This document shows, piece after piece, positions 33,504 to 42,471 of a stretch of 43,799 nt of DNA. Source of the DNA: DALYJJ01 sp031969915 (lineage in GTDB: Bacteria > Acidobacteriota > Terriglobia > Bryobacterales > Bryobacteraceae); NCBI GenBank assembly GCA_031969915.1, contig DALYJJ010000041.1:1-43799 (forward strand), in the 5' to 3' direction. A program made the position numbers and the translations under genes. The notes under the pieces are model-generated. The model worked only from the letters and a program-made list of their open reading frames with translations, was not told where the DNA came from and made no database searches. Positions within the stretch are counted from its first letter, which is position 1; each line of letters begins with the position of its first letter.

Positions 33504-34502
33504 CTAGGCGGGCGCGGGACCCGTCGATTCGCGGATCACCAGTTCCGGATCGATGACCACCTCGGCGTGGGCGAGTGCGGTCTTGGACTGGGCCGGCACC
33601 AGGAGTTCCGCCGCCAGGCTCCCGATCCGGTCCCTCGGGATATGGAGAGTGGTCAAGGCCGGCGAGCAGTACTCGGAGAGCTTCACGTTATCGAAACCGG
33701 TTACCGATACGTCCTCGGGGACGCGCAACCCGCGATCCCGGAGTTCGCGCAAAACGCCCACTGCCATCAGGTCGTTGACGCAGATGATCGCCGTCGGCAT
33801 GTAGCTGCCATCCAGGAGCTTGCGCGCGGCGTTACGGCCACCGTCCAAGCGGTCCTCGTCGGCTGCTGAACGGTACTGCGCCGCCGAACCGTAGTGGGCC
33901 AGGGTCTCCACGAAGGCGCGCTCGCGCTCGCTGGTGGGGCCCAAGGCGGAGTGGTGGCCGACGAAGCCGTACCGGCGGTGGCCCAGGCCGTAGAGGTAGC
34001 CGACGGCACGCTCGATGCCGCTGCGATAGTTGACCCGGATGTTCGAGATATGAGGTCCGGGGGTGCCCACGTCGTAGAAGACGGTGGGAATGCGGCTGCG
34101 CTCGATCTCGCCGATCAGTTCCTCATCCATCTCCGACACCACGACGGCGAGGCCGGCCACGCGGCGGCCGAGCATCAGCCGCACGCCGCGCGCCAGGTGC
34201 TCGGGGCGGTAGTGGGTGTTGATCACCAACACGTCATAGCCGCGGAAATTGGCTTCCGCTTCGAGCGTCCGATAGATGTCGAAGAAGAATGAATTCTCCA
34301 TGTTGGAGAGGATCATCCCCAGCGTCCGGCTCTTGCCTCCGGCCAGGCTGCGCGCGTGGAGGTTTGGGTGATAGTTCAGATCGGCGATGGCTTTCATCAC
34401 CCGATCCCGGGTGACGGTTTTCACCACGTCGACATTATTTAGAACGCGCGAAACCGTGGCTGTTGAAACGCCAGCCCGCCTCGCGACTGCTTCCAGGTTC
34501 AT
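33504..34502 (-). CDS. LacI-family transcriptional regulator
   Basis: 332 residues from the ATG at 34502. The N-terminal helix-turn-helix and hinge are classic: LEAVARRAGVSTATVSRVLNNVDVVKTVTRDRVMKAI. The periplasmic-binding-protein-like ligand domain follows (TLGMILSNMENSFFFDIYRTLEAEA, IICVNDLMAVGVLRELRDRGLRVPEDVSVTGFDNV). It is divergent from the sugar cluster at 34570-42467 and probably represses it. A matching operator sequence lies at 35844-35857 and a poorer one at 34542-34555. The inducer is likely a pentose or a derivative. Confidence 0.94.
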   Translation of the reverse strand: MNLEAVARRAGVSTATVSRVLNNVDVVKTVTRDRVMKAIADLNYHPNLHARSLAGGKSRTLGMILSNMENSFFFDIYRTLEAEANFRGYDVLVINTHYRPEHLARGVRLMLGRRVAGLAVVVSEMDEELIGEIERSRIPTVFYDVGTPGPHISNIRVNYRSGIERAVGYLYGLGHRRYGFVGHHSALGPTSERERAFVETLAHYGSAAQYRSAADEDRLDGGRNAARKLLDGSYMPTAIICVNDLMAVGVLRELRDRGLRVPEDVSVTGFDNVKLSEYCSPALTTLHIPRDRIGSLAAELLVPAQSKTALAHAEVVIDPELVIRESTGPAPA

Positions 34503-34514
34503 ATGGCCGGTTCG

Positions 34515-34520
34515 ATTATA
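34515..34520 (-). promoter_or_regulatory. -10 element of the lacI-type gene, inside an inverted repeat
   Basis: TATAAT on the minus strand lies 12 nt from the regulator ATG. It is embedded in an imperfect palindrome at 34509-34527 (GGNNCGAT-NNN-ATCGNNCC). This could be an autoregulatory site, though the palindrome differs from the LacI-type consensus. Confidence 0.4.
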
Positions 34521-34541
34521 TCGTTCCGGATTGCCTCGCTT

Positions 34542-34555
34542 TGCAATCGGTGATA
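34542..34555. promoter_or_regulatory. Weak LacI-type operator in the divergent region
   Basis: TGCAATCGGTGATA shares 9 of 14 positions with the better site at 35844-35857. Its left half (TGCAATCG) is close and its right half is poor. It lies between the regulator and the enolase-superfamily gene. Confidence 0.3.
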
Positions 34556-34569
34556 CACCTAAGCCCGAC

Positions 34570-35811
34570 ATGACTCGCCGACGATTCCCGCTGCCGCTGG
34601 CCGCCGCCGCCCTGCTTCCCGCCGTGCCCGCTCCCGGTAAGGGCGCCGCGCCGCTGCGGATCACGGGAATCCGGACCACGGAGGTGCGGAGCGTCGTTAC
34701 CGGCAAAGGTCTGGTTCTGCCCTGGGACCCCCGGATGACGCCGCAGGACACGCGAGATTACGTGTTCGTCCAGATTTTCACAAACCAGGGCCTGGTGGGC
34801 ACCACCGTCGACGGAGACTATCAACTGCCTCCGGGGATCGGCCGCGAAGTGCAGAGCCGTGCCGAGGCGTACTTTATCGGCAAGGACCCGTTCGCGATCG
34901 AAGTCCACAACCGCGAGTTCTTTCAAAAGCAAAAAGCGCCGGTGCGCCTGTTCTTCCTGGAGGTGGCGCTGTGGGACATCATTGGCAAAGCGCTCGGGCA
35001 GCCGCTCTACCGCCTGTGGGGAGCGAGCACGAATCGCGTTCGTCCGTACGCGGCCACGGTTCATTTCAGCAAGACCGCCGAGCAGCGCGCCGAGGACGCG
35101 TTACGGTTCCGCGAACTTGGGTTCCCGGCGATCAAGCTGCGTCTGCACGCGATGACCGAGGAAGCGGACCTTGCGCTGCCTCGCAAAGTCATGGACGCCG
35201 TACGCGGCACGATGGACGTGATGGTGGACGCCAACCAGGCGGGGAAGCGCGCGGGCGACCCGCCGCCGGTGTGGGACGCCGGCCGCGCGCTGCGGACGGC
35301 GCGTGCGTTGGAGGACATGGGGCTCTTCTGGCTGGAAGAACCTCTCCACCGGTTCGCCTACGAGGACCTGGCGCGCGTGCGGGCGTCGCTGAAGACCATG
35401 CACCTGGCGGGCGGTGAAGGGAACGTGGGGCTGGCGGACTTTGCCACGATGCTGCGGAAGGGCGCATTCAGCTATCTCCAGCCGGACCCGATGATCGGGG
35501 GGCCGGTCTCCGTGATTCGGAAGATCGCCGCGGCGGCGGAGGCATTCGGCGTCCCTTTCGGGCCGCATCACGGCAAGAGCGGCGTCGGTATGCTGGTGAA
35601 CCTCCACATGCAATGCGCGGCGCCGAACAGCGGGTACCTGGAATACATGTACGACCCCGGATTCTGGAACCCCGAAGGCTTTCAGGTGGGCTTCGCGGCG
35701 CCGTGGCCGGTGGACCGGAGCGGGTATGTCCAGGCGCCGGAGAAGCCAGGGCTGGGCGCGCCGTGGGACCGCGCCTTCTTCCGGAAGCACGGATTGCAGT
35801 GGGAAACTTGA
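34570..35811 (+). CDS. Mandelate racemase/muconate lactonizing-type enzyme (enolase superfamily)
   Basis: 413 residues from the ATG at 34570. The N-terminus MTRRRFPLPLAAAALLPAVPA resembles a Tat-type signal. The capping domain follows, then the barrel with the acid/base strand AIKLRLH (K-x-R form), metal ligands in DVMVDANQ, WLEEPL and GGEGN, the QPDPMIGGP segment, and FGPHHGKSG with a candidate catalytic His. Such enzymes usually dehydrate sugar acids. It opens the sugar cluster. The following promoter overlaps its stop codon, so it may be expressed separately from the rest. The substrate is unknown. Confidence 0.88.
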   Translation: MTRRRFPLPLAAAALLPAVPAPGKGAAPLRITGIRTTEVRSVVTGKGLVLPWDPRMTPQDTRDYVFVQIFTNQGLVGTTVDGDYQLPPGIGREVQSRAEAYFIGKDPFAIEVHNREFFQKQKAPVRLFFLEVALWDIIGKALGQPLYRLWGASTNRVRPYAATVHFSKTAEQRAEDALRFRELGFPAIKLRLHAMTEEADLALPRKVMDAVRGTMDVMVDANQAGKRAGDPPPVWDAGRALRTARALEDMGLFWLEEPLHRFAYEDLARVRASLKTMHLAGGEGNVGLADFATMLRKGAFSYLQPDPMIGGPVSVIRKIAAAAEAFGVPFGPHHGKSGVGMLVNLHMQCAAPNSGYLEYMYDPGFWNPEGFQVGFAAPWPVDRSGYVQAPEKPGLGAPWDRAFFRKHGLQWET

Positions 35812-35836
35812 CACACCCAGGCACCGCCGATATGCT
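35808..35836 (+). promoter_or_regulatory. Strong sigma-70-type promoter for the symporter and pentose genes
   Basis: A perfect -35 TTGACA (35808-35813) overlaps the TGA stop of the preceding gene. An ideal 17-bp spacer leads to TATGCT (35831-35836). The start site is expected near 35843, next to the operator. Confidence 0.7.
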
Positions 35837-35843
35837 GAACCCT

Positions 35844-35857
35844 TGTAATCGCTTTCA
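35844..35857. promoter_or_regulatory. LacI-type operator downstream of the promoter
   Basis: TGTAATCGCTTTCA fits the pattern TGWAANCGNTTWCA common to LacI-family operators and is near-palindromic around the central CG. It begins seven nt after the -10 hexamer and ends 12 nt before the symporter ATG. Bound repressor would cover the start site. The divergent LacI regulator is the natural candidate. Confidence 0.6.
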
Positions 35858-35869
35858 GAAAGAGGACCC

Positions 35870-37585
35870 ATGCCCCTTCCTCTGCTGGCCTTGGCTACGC
35901 CTACGCGCCTGATTTCGCTGAGTACGGTCGACACGGCGATCATCGTGATCTACTTCCTCGCCTGTCTTGCAATTGGCTTCTATTTGAAAGGCCAGTCGGA
36001 GACCGGGGACGACTTCTTCCTGGCGGGGCGCGAGATGACCGCGTGGCTGGCGGGCCTGAGCTTTGTGGCCGCGAATCTCGGTTCGCTCGAACTGATGGGT
36101 TGGGCGGCGGCCTCGTATCAATACGGAATCCTGGCCGCGCATTGGTATTGGATCGGCGCCATTCCCGCGATGCTGTTTCTCGGCCTGGTGATGATGCCGT
36201 TCTATTACATCTCCAAGACGCACTCGGTCCCCGGCTATCTGCAGCTTCGCTTCGGCGAGCCGAGCCGCGCGCTCTCGGCCGTCTCCTTCGCGTTCATGAC
36301 GGTGTTGATGAGCGGCATCAATATGTATTCGATGGCGCTGGTGATGAAGGTGGTGCTGGGCTGGGACATCAACTTCAGCATTTGGGTGTCGTCGCTGACG
36401 GTGGCGGCGTACGTGGCGCTGGGAGGGTTGCGGTCGGCCATCTTTAACGAGGTCCTGCAGTTCATGCTGATCTGGTTCGGGGCCGCGCTGATTCCCATCC
36501 TCGGCCTGGTGGAAGCCGGCGGCTGGTCGGGCTTGCAGCAGAAGATTCTTACCAACCTGGGCGCCACCGCGGGAAGCTACACCAGCCTGTGGAGCACGCT
36601 TGGATCGTTCAAAGACAACCCGATGGGCATTCACTGGACCGGCATCGTGCTGGGGCTGGGCTGGGTGATTTCGTTCGGGTACTGGACCACGGATTTCCTG
36701 GTGGTCCAGCGCGTTCTGGCGGCCAAGGACCTCCGCTCAGCGAAGATGGCGCCGATCATCGGTGCGTTCTTCAAGATGCTGGTGCCGTTCATCGTCATCC
36801 TGCCCGGTCTGCTGGGACTGGCGCTGCTGGACGTCAAACTGGTAGGCGAGGCCGAGGCCGTGGCCACCGGGGGCCACAGTTACAACGAAGTGCTTCCCCT
36901 GATGCTGGCGCGTTACTGCGGACCCGGGTTGCTGGGCCTGGGGATCACGGCGCTGATCGCCGGTTTTATGTCCGGCATGGCGGGCAACGTGAGCGCGTTC
37001 GCCACGGTGTGGACCTACGACATTTACAAGGCGTTCATGAAGAAGGACGCCACCGACGCGCACTATGTGAGCATGGGCCGGTGGAGCACGACGCTGGGCG
37101 TGTTTGTGAGCATCGGCACCGCTTACCTGGTGATGCAGTTTCTGAGCATCATGGACTACGTCCAGGCGCTCTTCAGTTTCTTCATCGCTCCGCTGTTCGG
37201 GACGGTGATCCTGGGGATGCTTTGGAAGCGCGCCACGCCGGCCGGCGGATTCTGGGGCCTGTTGGCGGGCACGGTCTCTTCCATTGCGATGTGGGCTTGG
37301 GTCAAAATAGACAGTTCGGCGATCTCCATCATCGCGCTCTCCTCCAACGCCAAGGACATGGCGGAGAACATGTACCGCGCGTTGTGGTCCTGGCTGGTGT
37401 GCGTGCTGGTCACCGTGATCGTCAGTTATTTGACCAAGCCGCTGCCCGAATCGAAGCTCACGGGCCTGGTTTACGGCTGCACGGAAGTTCCCTCTGAAGC
37501 GCACGTCAGCCTTTTGCATCGCCCGATCTTCTGGGGCGCATGCGTGACAGTTATCTTCTTCGTACTGAACATCATGTTCTGGTAG
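35870..37585 (+). CDS. Sodium:solute symporter (SSS/SGLT family), probable pentose importer
   Basis: 571 residues with about 13-14 hydrophobic segments. SSS motifs include FFLAGREMTAWLAGLSFVAANLGSLELMGWAAASYQYG, GYWTTDFLVVQRVLAAKDLRSAKMAPI and IAGFMSGMAGNVSAFATVWTYDIY. These resemble the sugar-transporting SGLT branch more than the symporter at 25416. The C-terminus has two further helices. It is the first gene after the LacI-controlled promoter and is followed 18 nt later by the isomerase. Import of the cluster's sugar is inferred from position. Confidence 0.93.
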   Translation: MPLPLLALATPTRLISLSTVDTAIIVIYFLACLAIGFYLKGQSETGDDFFLAGREMTAWLAGLSFVAANLGSLELMGWAAASYQYGILAAHWYWIGAIPAMLFLGLVMMPFYYISKTHSVPGYLQLRFGEPSRALSAVSFAFMTVLMSGINMYSMALVMKVVLGWDINFSIWVSSLTVAAYVALGGLRSAIFNEVLQFMLIWFGAALIPILGLVEAGGWSGLQQKILTNLGATAGSYTSLWSTLGSFKDNPMGIHWTGIVLGLGWVISFGYWTTDFLVVQRVLAAKDLRSAKMAPIIGAFFKMLVPFIVILPGLLGLALLDVKLVGEAEAVATGGHSYNEVLPLMLARYCGPGLLGLGITALIAGFMSGMAGNVSAFATVWTYDIYKAFMKKDATDAHYVSMGRWSTTLGVFVSIGTAYLVMQFLSIMDYVQALFSFFIAPLFGTVILGMLWKRATPAGGFWGLLAGTVSSIAMWAWVKIDSSAISIIALSSNAKDMAENMYRALWSWLVCVLVTVIVSYLTKPLPESKLTGLVYGCTEVPSEAHVSLLHRPIFWGACVTVIFFVLNIMFW

Positions 37586-37603
37586 GCATTGAGGCAAAAA
37601 ACC

Positions 37604-39025
37604 ATGGCAGGCACAGCCAAAAAGACAATGACATTCGGCCTCATCGTAGGCAATCGGGGGTTCTTTCCGGATCACTTGGCCAAGAGCGGCCGGGTGGAGA
37701 TGATGGACGTTCTGACGGAGGCGGGCATCAACGTGGTCTGCCCGACGGCGGAGCAGACCAAGTACGGCGCCGTGGAGACGCGGGCGGAGGCGAAGACGTG
37801 CGCGGAGATGTTCGCCAAGATGCGGGGAACGATCGACGGAGTGATCGTCACGCTGCCGAACTTCGGCGACGAGCGCGCCGTGGCGGAGACGCTGCACATG
37901 GCGCAGCTCAACGTACCGGTGCTGATCCAGGCCACGCCGGACAACGCGGGTAAGATGACCATCGCGGACCGCCGCGATTCGTTCTGCGGCAAGATGTCGG
38001 TCTGCAACAATCTGCAGCAGTACCGCATCCCGTACACGCTCACCACGCTGCATACGGAGGCGCCCCGGTCGGATGCCTTCGCGAAGGACCTGGCCTATTT
38101 CTCAGCGGTGTGCCGGGTGGCGAACGGCCTGCGCGGCTTGCGAATCGGCGCCATCGGGGCGCGCCCGGCGGCGTTCAACACGGTCCGTTACTCGGAAAAG
38201 ATCCTGCAATCGAACGGGATCACGGTGGAGACCATCGACCTGTTCGATGTGCTCGGACGGGTGGGCCGGCTGGCGGACGACGACCCGAAGGTGATCGCGA
38301 AGCTCGATTCGATCAAGGCTTACGTCACGACCGACGGAGTGCCGGATACGGCTTTGATCAAGATGTCGAAGCTCGGCGCGGTGATCGACGAGTGGATGCA
38401 GGCCAACGATCTGGCGATCAGCGCCATCCAGTGCTGGACCGCGCTCGAGGAGTTCTTCGGCGTGGTGCCCTGCACGGTGATGAGCCAGATGAGCAACAAC
38501 CTGATGTCGAGCGCCTGCGAGGTGGACATCGCGGGCGTGGTGGGCATGCACGCCCTGCGTCTGGCTTCCGAGACGCCGAGCGCGCTGCTGGACTGGAACA
38601 ACAACTACGGCGAGGACCCCGACAAGGCGGTCTGCTTCCACTGCAGCAACCTCCCGAAGCACTTCTTCGAAGACGTGCGCATGGACTACCAGGAGATTAT
38701 CGCCGGCACGGTGGGCAAGCTGAACACCTTCGGCACCTGCGTGGGAAAAGTGAAGGCGGGCCCGATGACCTACGCGCGGTTCTCCACCGACGACGTGACC
38801 GGCGAGATCCGCGGCTACGTGGGGGAGGGCGAGTTTACCAGCGACCCGCTGACGACGTTCGGCGGCGCGGGCGTGGTGCACATTCAGGACATGCAGAACC
38901 TGCTGCACTTCATCTGCGAGAACGGCTTCGAGCATCACGTGGCGGCGAATCTCTCGCATAACGCGAAAGCGGTTTTCGAAGCGACCACGAAGTACCTCGA
39001 CTGGGACGTCTACTGGCACAAGTAA
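37604..39025 (+). CDS. L-fucose isomerase-fold sugar isomerase (probable pentose ketol isomerase)
   Basis: 473 residues from the ATG at 37604. The family signature ACEVDIAGVVGM with candidate metal ligand Glu306 is followed by LLDWNNNYGED (Asp330). A C-terminal HHVAANLSH carries a candidate His. These correspond to the FucI/AraA fold, with the ACExDxxG form typical of FucI rather than AraA. It lies between a sugar symporter and a ribulokinase plus ribulose-phosphate epimerase. The expected reaction is therefore L-arabinose to L-ribulose, or action on a related sugar. That assignment is inference; the fold call is strong. Confidence 0.85.
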   Translation: MAGTAKKTMTFGLIVGNRGFFPDHLAKSGRVEMMDVLTEAGINVVCPTAEQTKYGAVETRAEAKTCAEMFAKMRGTIDGVIVTLPNFGDERAVAETLHMAQLNVPVLIQATPDNAGKMTIADRRDSFCGKMSVCNNLQQYRIPYTLTTLHTEAPRSDAFAKDLAYFSAVCRVANGLRGLRIGAIGARPAAFNTVRYSEKILQSNGITVETIDLFDVLGRVGRLADDDPKVIAKLDSIKAYVTTDGVPDTALIKMSKLGAVIDEWMQANDLAISAIQCWTALEEFFGVVPCTVMSQMSNNLMSSACEVDIAGVVGMHALRLASETPSALLDWNNNYGEDPDKAVCFHCSNLPKHFFEDVRMDYQEIIAGTVGKLNTFGTCVGKVKAGPMTYARFSTDDVTGEIRGYVGEGEFTSDPLTTFGGAGVVHIQDMQNLLHFICENGFEHHVAANLSHNAKAVFEATTKYLDWDVYWHK

Positions 39026-39038
39026 ATAGGAGGCATCG

Positions 39039-40610
39039 ATGTCCGTCGTTGCAGGCGTCGACTTCGGCACGCTGAGCGTGCGAGTTTCCATCGTGGACAG
39101 CGCGAAGGGGCGCCTCGGGTCGGGGGTGGCCGACTATCCGCTCCACCGGAAGAAAGAAGATCCGGACTTCGCCACGCAGAGCCACGCGGATCACATGAGC
39201 GCGCTCGCGGAGGCCATGAAGAAGGCGCTCGGCAGCGCGGGCGTCGGGGGCGCCGCCGTGGAGGCGCTGGCCATCGACACCACCGGGTCGAGCGTGATTC
39301 CGGTGGATGCGAAGCTCCAGCCGCTCGACGATTACTATCTGTGGTGCGACCACCGGGCGTGGCGCGAGGCGTCGCAGATTACCGAAGCGGCGCATACGCG
39401 GAAGCTCGCGGCGATCGACTGGTGCGGCGGCGTGTACTCCTCCGAGTGGGGGTTTTCGAAGTTGCTGCACTGGCTGCGCAATAACCCGGAACAGCGCACG
39501 AAGATGGCCACGGCGCTGGAGCATTGCGACATGGTGACGGCCGTGTTGTGCGGCATCGACGACCCCGCGCAGGCGCCGCGCAGCGTGTGCGCGATGGGCC
39601 ACAAGTGGATGTGGAACGCGGGACTCGGTGGGTTTCCCCCGGAGGAGTTCCTGAGCGGCCTCGATCCTCTGCTCGGTGGAGTGCGTGAGAAACTGAGCGG
39701 GCGCTACGCCACCTCCGACCACATCGCCGGGCGGCTGACCCCGGAGTGGGCGGCGAAGCTGGGATTGAAGGCGGGCATTCCGATCCCCACCGGTGCGTTC
39801 GACGCGCACTGGGACGCGATCGGCGCGGGCGTACGCGAGGGTGACGTGGTGAACGTGGTCGGCACGTCCACCTGCATCATGGCGATCGCCAAAGAAACGC
39901 AATTGGTGCCGGGCGTGTGCGGCGTGGTGCCGGGTTCGATTCATCCCGCGATGGCGGGTGTGGAGGCGGGGCTCTCCGCCACCGGCGATATCTTCGAAGC
40001 GATCGCGCGGCGAGCGGGCACGACGGTTGCCGCGCTCTCGCAGGGGCTGGAACACTACCGCGCGGGCCAGACCGGACTGCTTCGCCTGACCTGGGACAAC
40101 GGCGACCGTACGGTGCTGGTGAATCCGGAGCTGGGCGGCGTGACGCTGGGATGGAACCTGACGCATACCGCGCAGGACGAGCTGTTCGCGGCCATCGAGG
40201 GCACGGCGTTCCACACGCGGATCATCCTGGAGCGCATGGAAGAGCATGGCGTTCCGATCCGGCGGGTGATCAACGGCGGCGGCATTCCGCAGAAGAACGA
40301 AATGCTGAACCGTGTGTACGCCAACGTGCTGAACAAGCCTGTGCTGGTGCCGGAAAGCGAAGTCACGAGCCTGGGCTCGGCGATCTTCGCGTTTCTCGCG
40401 GCGGGAGCGTTCCAGACGATCGAGGAGGCGCAGGACAAGCTCTGTCCGAGCTATCGCGTGATTGAGCCCGAACCCGCGGCCGCTGCCGTCTACCAGGAAC
40501 TGTTCGGACTTTACCGCAAACTGTATTTCGGCCTCGGGCAGGCGGGCGCGGCGGCATTCGGGGCGGGCGATGTCCTTCCGTCGCTGCGGCGGATTGCGAG
40601 GGGACATTAG
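39039..40610 (+). CDS. araB: Ribulokinase (FGGY family)
   Basis: 523 residues. The N-terminal VAGVDFGTLSVRVSIVD is the ribulokinase form of the FGGY phosphate-binding loop. VEALAIDTTGSSVIPVD, WCDHRAWREA, GAFDAHWDAIGAGVREGDVVNVVGTSTCIMAI and the C-terminal INGGGIPQKNEMLNRVYANVLNKPV are all characteristic. It phosphorylates L-ribulose with ATP. A strong TAGGAGG precedes the ATG, 13 nt after the isomerase stop. araD starts one base after its stop. Confidence 0.94.
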   Translation: MSVVAGVDFGTLSVRVSIVDSAKGRLGSGVADYPLHRKKEDPDFATQSHADHMSALAEAMKKALGSAGVGGAAVEALAIDTTGSSVIPVDAKLQPLDDYYLWCDHRAWREASQITEAAHTRKLAAIDWCGGVYSSEWGFSKLLHWLRNNPEQRTKMATALEHCDMVTAVLCGIDDPAQAPRSVCAMGHKWMWNAGLGGFPPEEFLSGLDPLLGGVREKLSGRYATSDHIAGRLTPEWAAKLGLKAGIPIPTGAFDAHWDAIGAGVREGDVVNVVGTSTCIMAIAKETQLVPGVCGVVPGSIHPAMAGVEAGLSATGDIFEAIARRAGTTVAALSQGLEHYRAGQTGLLRLTWDNGDRTVLVNPELGGVTLGWNLTHTAQDELFAAIEGTAFHTRIILERMEEHGVPIRRVINGGGIPQKNEMLNRVYANVLNKPVLVPESEVTSLGSAIFAFLAAGAFQTIEEAQDKLCPSYRVIEPEPAAAAVYQELFGLYRKLYFGLGQAGAAAFGAGDVLPSLRRIARGH

Positions 40611-40611
40611 G

Positions 40612-41307
40612 ATGCTCGAGAAGCTTCGCGAAGAAGTGCTGGAAGCGAACCTGGAAGTGGTGCGCCGCGGGCTGGTGCTCTTCACGTTCGGCAACGCCAG
40701 CGGGATGGACCGCGAGCGCGGCCTGGTGGTGATCAAGCCGAGCGGCGTTTCCTATGACGAACTGAAACCGGCGGACATGGTGATTGTGGACCTGGACGGC
40801 AGGCCGGTGGAAGGCGCGCTGCGGCCGTCCTCGGACCTGGCGACGCACCTGGTGCTCTACCGGGCGTTTTCGGAAATCGGCGGCGTGGTCCATACGCATT
40901 CGCGCGCGGCTACCTGCTGGGCGCAGGCGCAGCGCGAGATTCCCTGCTTCGGGACGACGCACGCCGACTACTTTTACGGCCCGGTGCCTGTGACCGCGCC
41001 GCTGACGGACGAAGAGATCCGCACCAAGTACGAAGAGAACACGGGCCACGCCATTGTGCGCCGGTTCGCGGGTATCGAGCCGCTGCAGATGCCCGGAGTG
41101 CTGGTGGCCGGCCACGCTCCGTTCGCCTGGGGCAAGACGGCGCACGATGCGGCGCACAACGCGGTGCTGCTCGAAGAGGTGGCGGTGCTGGCGCTCCAGA
41201 CGGTGAGCGTCAATCCGGCGGCCAAGCCGATCCCCCAGACTCTGCTGGACAAACATTTCCTGCGCAAGCACGGCGGCGCGGCCTACTATGGACAGGTGAA
41301 GCCATGA
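40612..41307 (+). CDS. araD: L-ribulose-5-phosphate 4-epimerase
   Basis: 231 residues of class II aldolase type. It has FTFGNASGMDRERGLVVIKPSGVSYDEL, the zinc-site histidines in GGVVHTHSRAATCWAQA, and a later VAGHAPFAWG. SSDLATHLVLYRAF is typical of AraD. It converts L-ribulose-5-phosphate to D-xylulose-5-phosphate, which feeds the pentose phosphate pathway. Its stop overlaps the mutarotase start in an ATGA. Confidence 0.95.
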   Translation: MLEKLREEVLEANLEVVRRGLVLFTFGNASGMDRERGLVVIKPSGVSYDELKPADMVIVDLDGRPVEGALRPSSDLATHLVLYRAFSEIGGVVHTHSRAATCWAQAQREIPCFGTTHADYFYGPVPVTAPLTDEEIRTKYEENTGHAIVRRFAGIEPLQMPGVLVAGHAPFAWGKTAHDAAHNAVLLEEVAVLALQTVSVNPAAKPIPQTLLDKHFLRKHGGAAYYGQVKP

Positions 41308-42467
41308 AGCTCAAGACGATCGCTGCTCTCATCCTCGCGACGCTCGCCGCCGGCTGCGGTGGAGGCACGAAACCCACGGAAACCAAGCCGGCAACCACCA
41401 CGGAGATCCCCAAAGTGCAGAAGCAAGCCTTCGGCAAGACGGGCGACGGAACGCCCGTCGACCTCTACACGCTTTCGAACAAGAACGGCATCACGGCGAC
41501 CATCACCAACTACGGCGGCATCATTACATCCCTGAAGACGCCGGACAAGCAGGGCAACGCGGCGGACATTGTCCTGGGCTTCGACTCGATCGACGGCTAC
41601 CTGAAGGGCCACCCTTACTTCGGCGCGTTGATCGGCCGCTACGGCAATCGCATCGGCAAGGCGAAGTTCATGCTCAACGGCAAGGAGTACAAACTCGCCG
41701 CCAACAACGGGCCGAACCATTTGCACGGCGGCGTCGAGGGCTTCGACAAGAAAGTGTGGCAGGCCAAGGAGACGGTGAAGGACGGCGCGCCCGCGCTGGA
41801 GCTGACCTACGTCAGCAAAGACGGCGAGGAAGGGTATCCAGGCGCCTTGACGGTCACCGTGACCTACTCGCTGACGGACCAGAACGAGTTGCGCATCGAC
41901 TACCTGGCCACGACCGGCCAGGACACGGTGGTGAACCTGACGAATCACTCGTACTTCAACCTGGCCGGCGCCGGGAACGGCGACATCCTGAAGCACAACA
42001 TCACGATTAACGCGAGCCAGATGACCCCGGTGGACGAAACGCTGATCACGACCGGAGAGCTGAAGCCCGTCGCGAACACGCCGTTCGATTTCACCAAGCC
42101 GCACGCCATCGGGCATCGCATCGACGCCGCCGACGCGCAGATCAAGTACGGCAAGGGCTACGACCACAACTTCGTGCTGAACAAGGCCCCGTCCGGACTA
42201 ACCATGGCCGCGAAGGTGACCGAACCCACGAGCGGACGAACGCTCGAGGTCTACACCGACCAGCCGGGCATTCAGTTCTACACCGGCAACTTCCTCGACG
42301 GCACGCTGACGGGGAAGGGCGGCAAGGTGTACAAGCAGCGCTACGGATTCTGCCTCGAAACCCAGCACTTCCCGGACTCGCCGAACAAGCCGAGCTTTCC
42401 GACGGTGGTCCTGAAGCCGGGCGAGCAGATGCGCTCGACGACGATCTACAAGTTCGGCGTGGAGTAG
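41304..42467 (+). CDS. galM: Aldose 1-epimerase (mutarotase), lipoprotein form
   Basis: 387 residues. The signal peptide ends in a lipobox LAAGC (Cys18), so the enzyme is anchored outside the cytoplasm. The GalM fold follows, with NYGGIITSL, GRYGNRIGKAKF, NHLHGGVEGFDKKVW, the catalytic His in NLTNHSYFNL and the catalytic Glu in FCLETQHFPDSPNKPSFP. It interconverts alpha and beta anomers of free sugars, here probably before uptake by the symporter. It ends the cluster, four nt from the convergent toxin-antitoxin gene. Confidence 0.94.
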   Translation: MKLKTIAALILATLAAGCGGGTKPTETKPATTTEIPKVQKQAFGKTGDGTPVDLYTLSNKNGITATITNYGGIITSLKTPDKQGNAADIVLGFDSIDGYLKGHPYFGALIGRYGNRIGKAKFMLNGKEYKLAANNGPNHLHGGVEGFDKKVWQAKETVKDGAPALELTYVSKDGEEGYPGALTVTVTYSLTDQNELRIDYLATTGQDTVVNLTNHSYFNLAGAGNGDILKHNITINASQMTPVDETLITTGELKPVANTPFDFTKPHAIGHRIDAADAQIKYGKGYDHNFVLNKAPSGLTMAAKVTEPTSGRTLEVYTDQPGIQFYTGNFLDGTLTGKGGKVYKQRYGFCLETQHFPDSPNKPSFPTVVLKPGEQMRSTTIYKFGVE

Positions 42468-42471
42468 TTTG

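Noticed and set aside
38910..40736. Long minus-strand open frame opposite araB
   Set aside because: Shadow of the araB gene; composition is Arg-rich with no motif.
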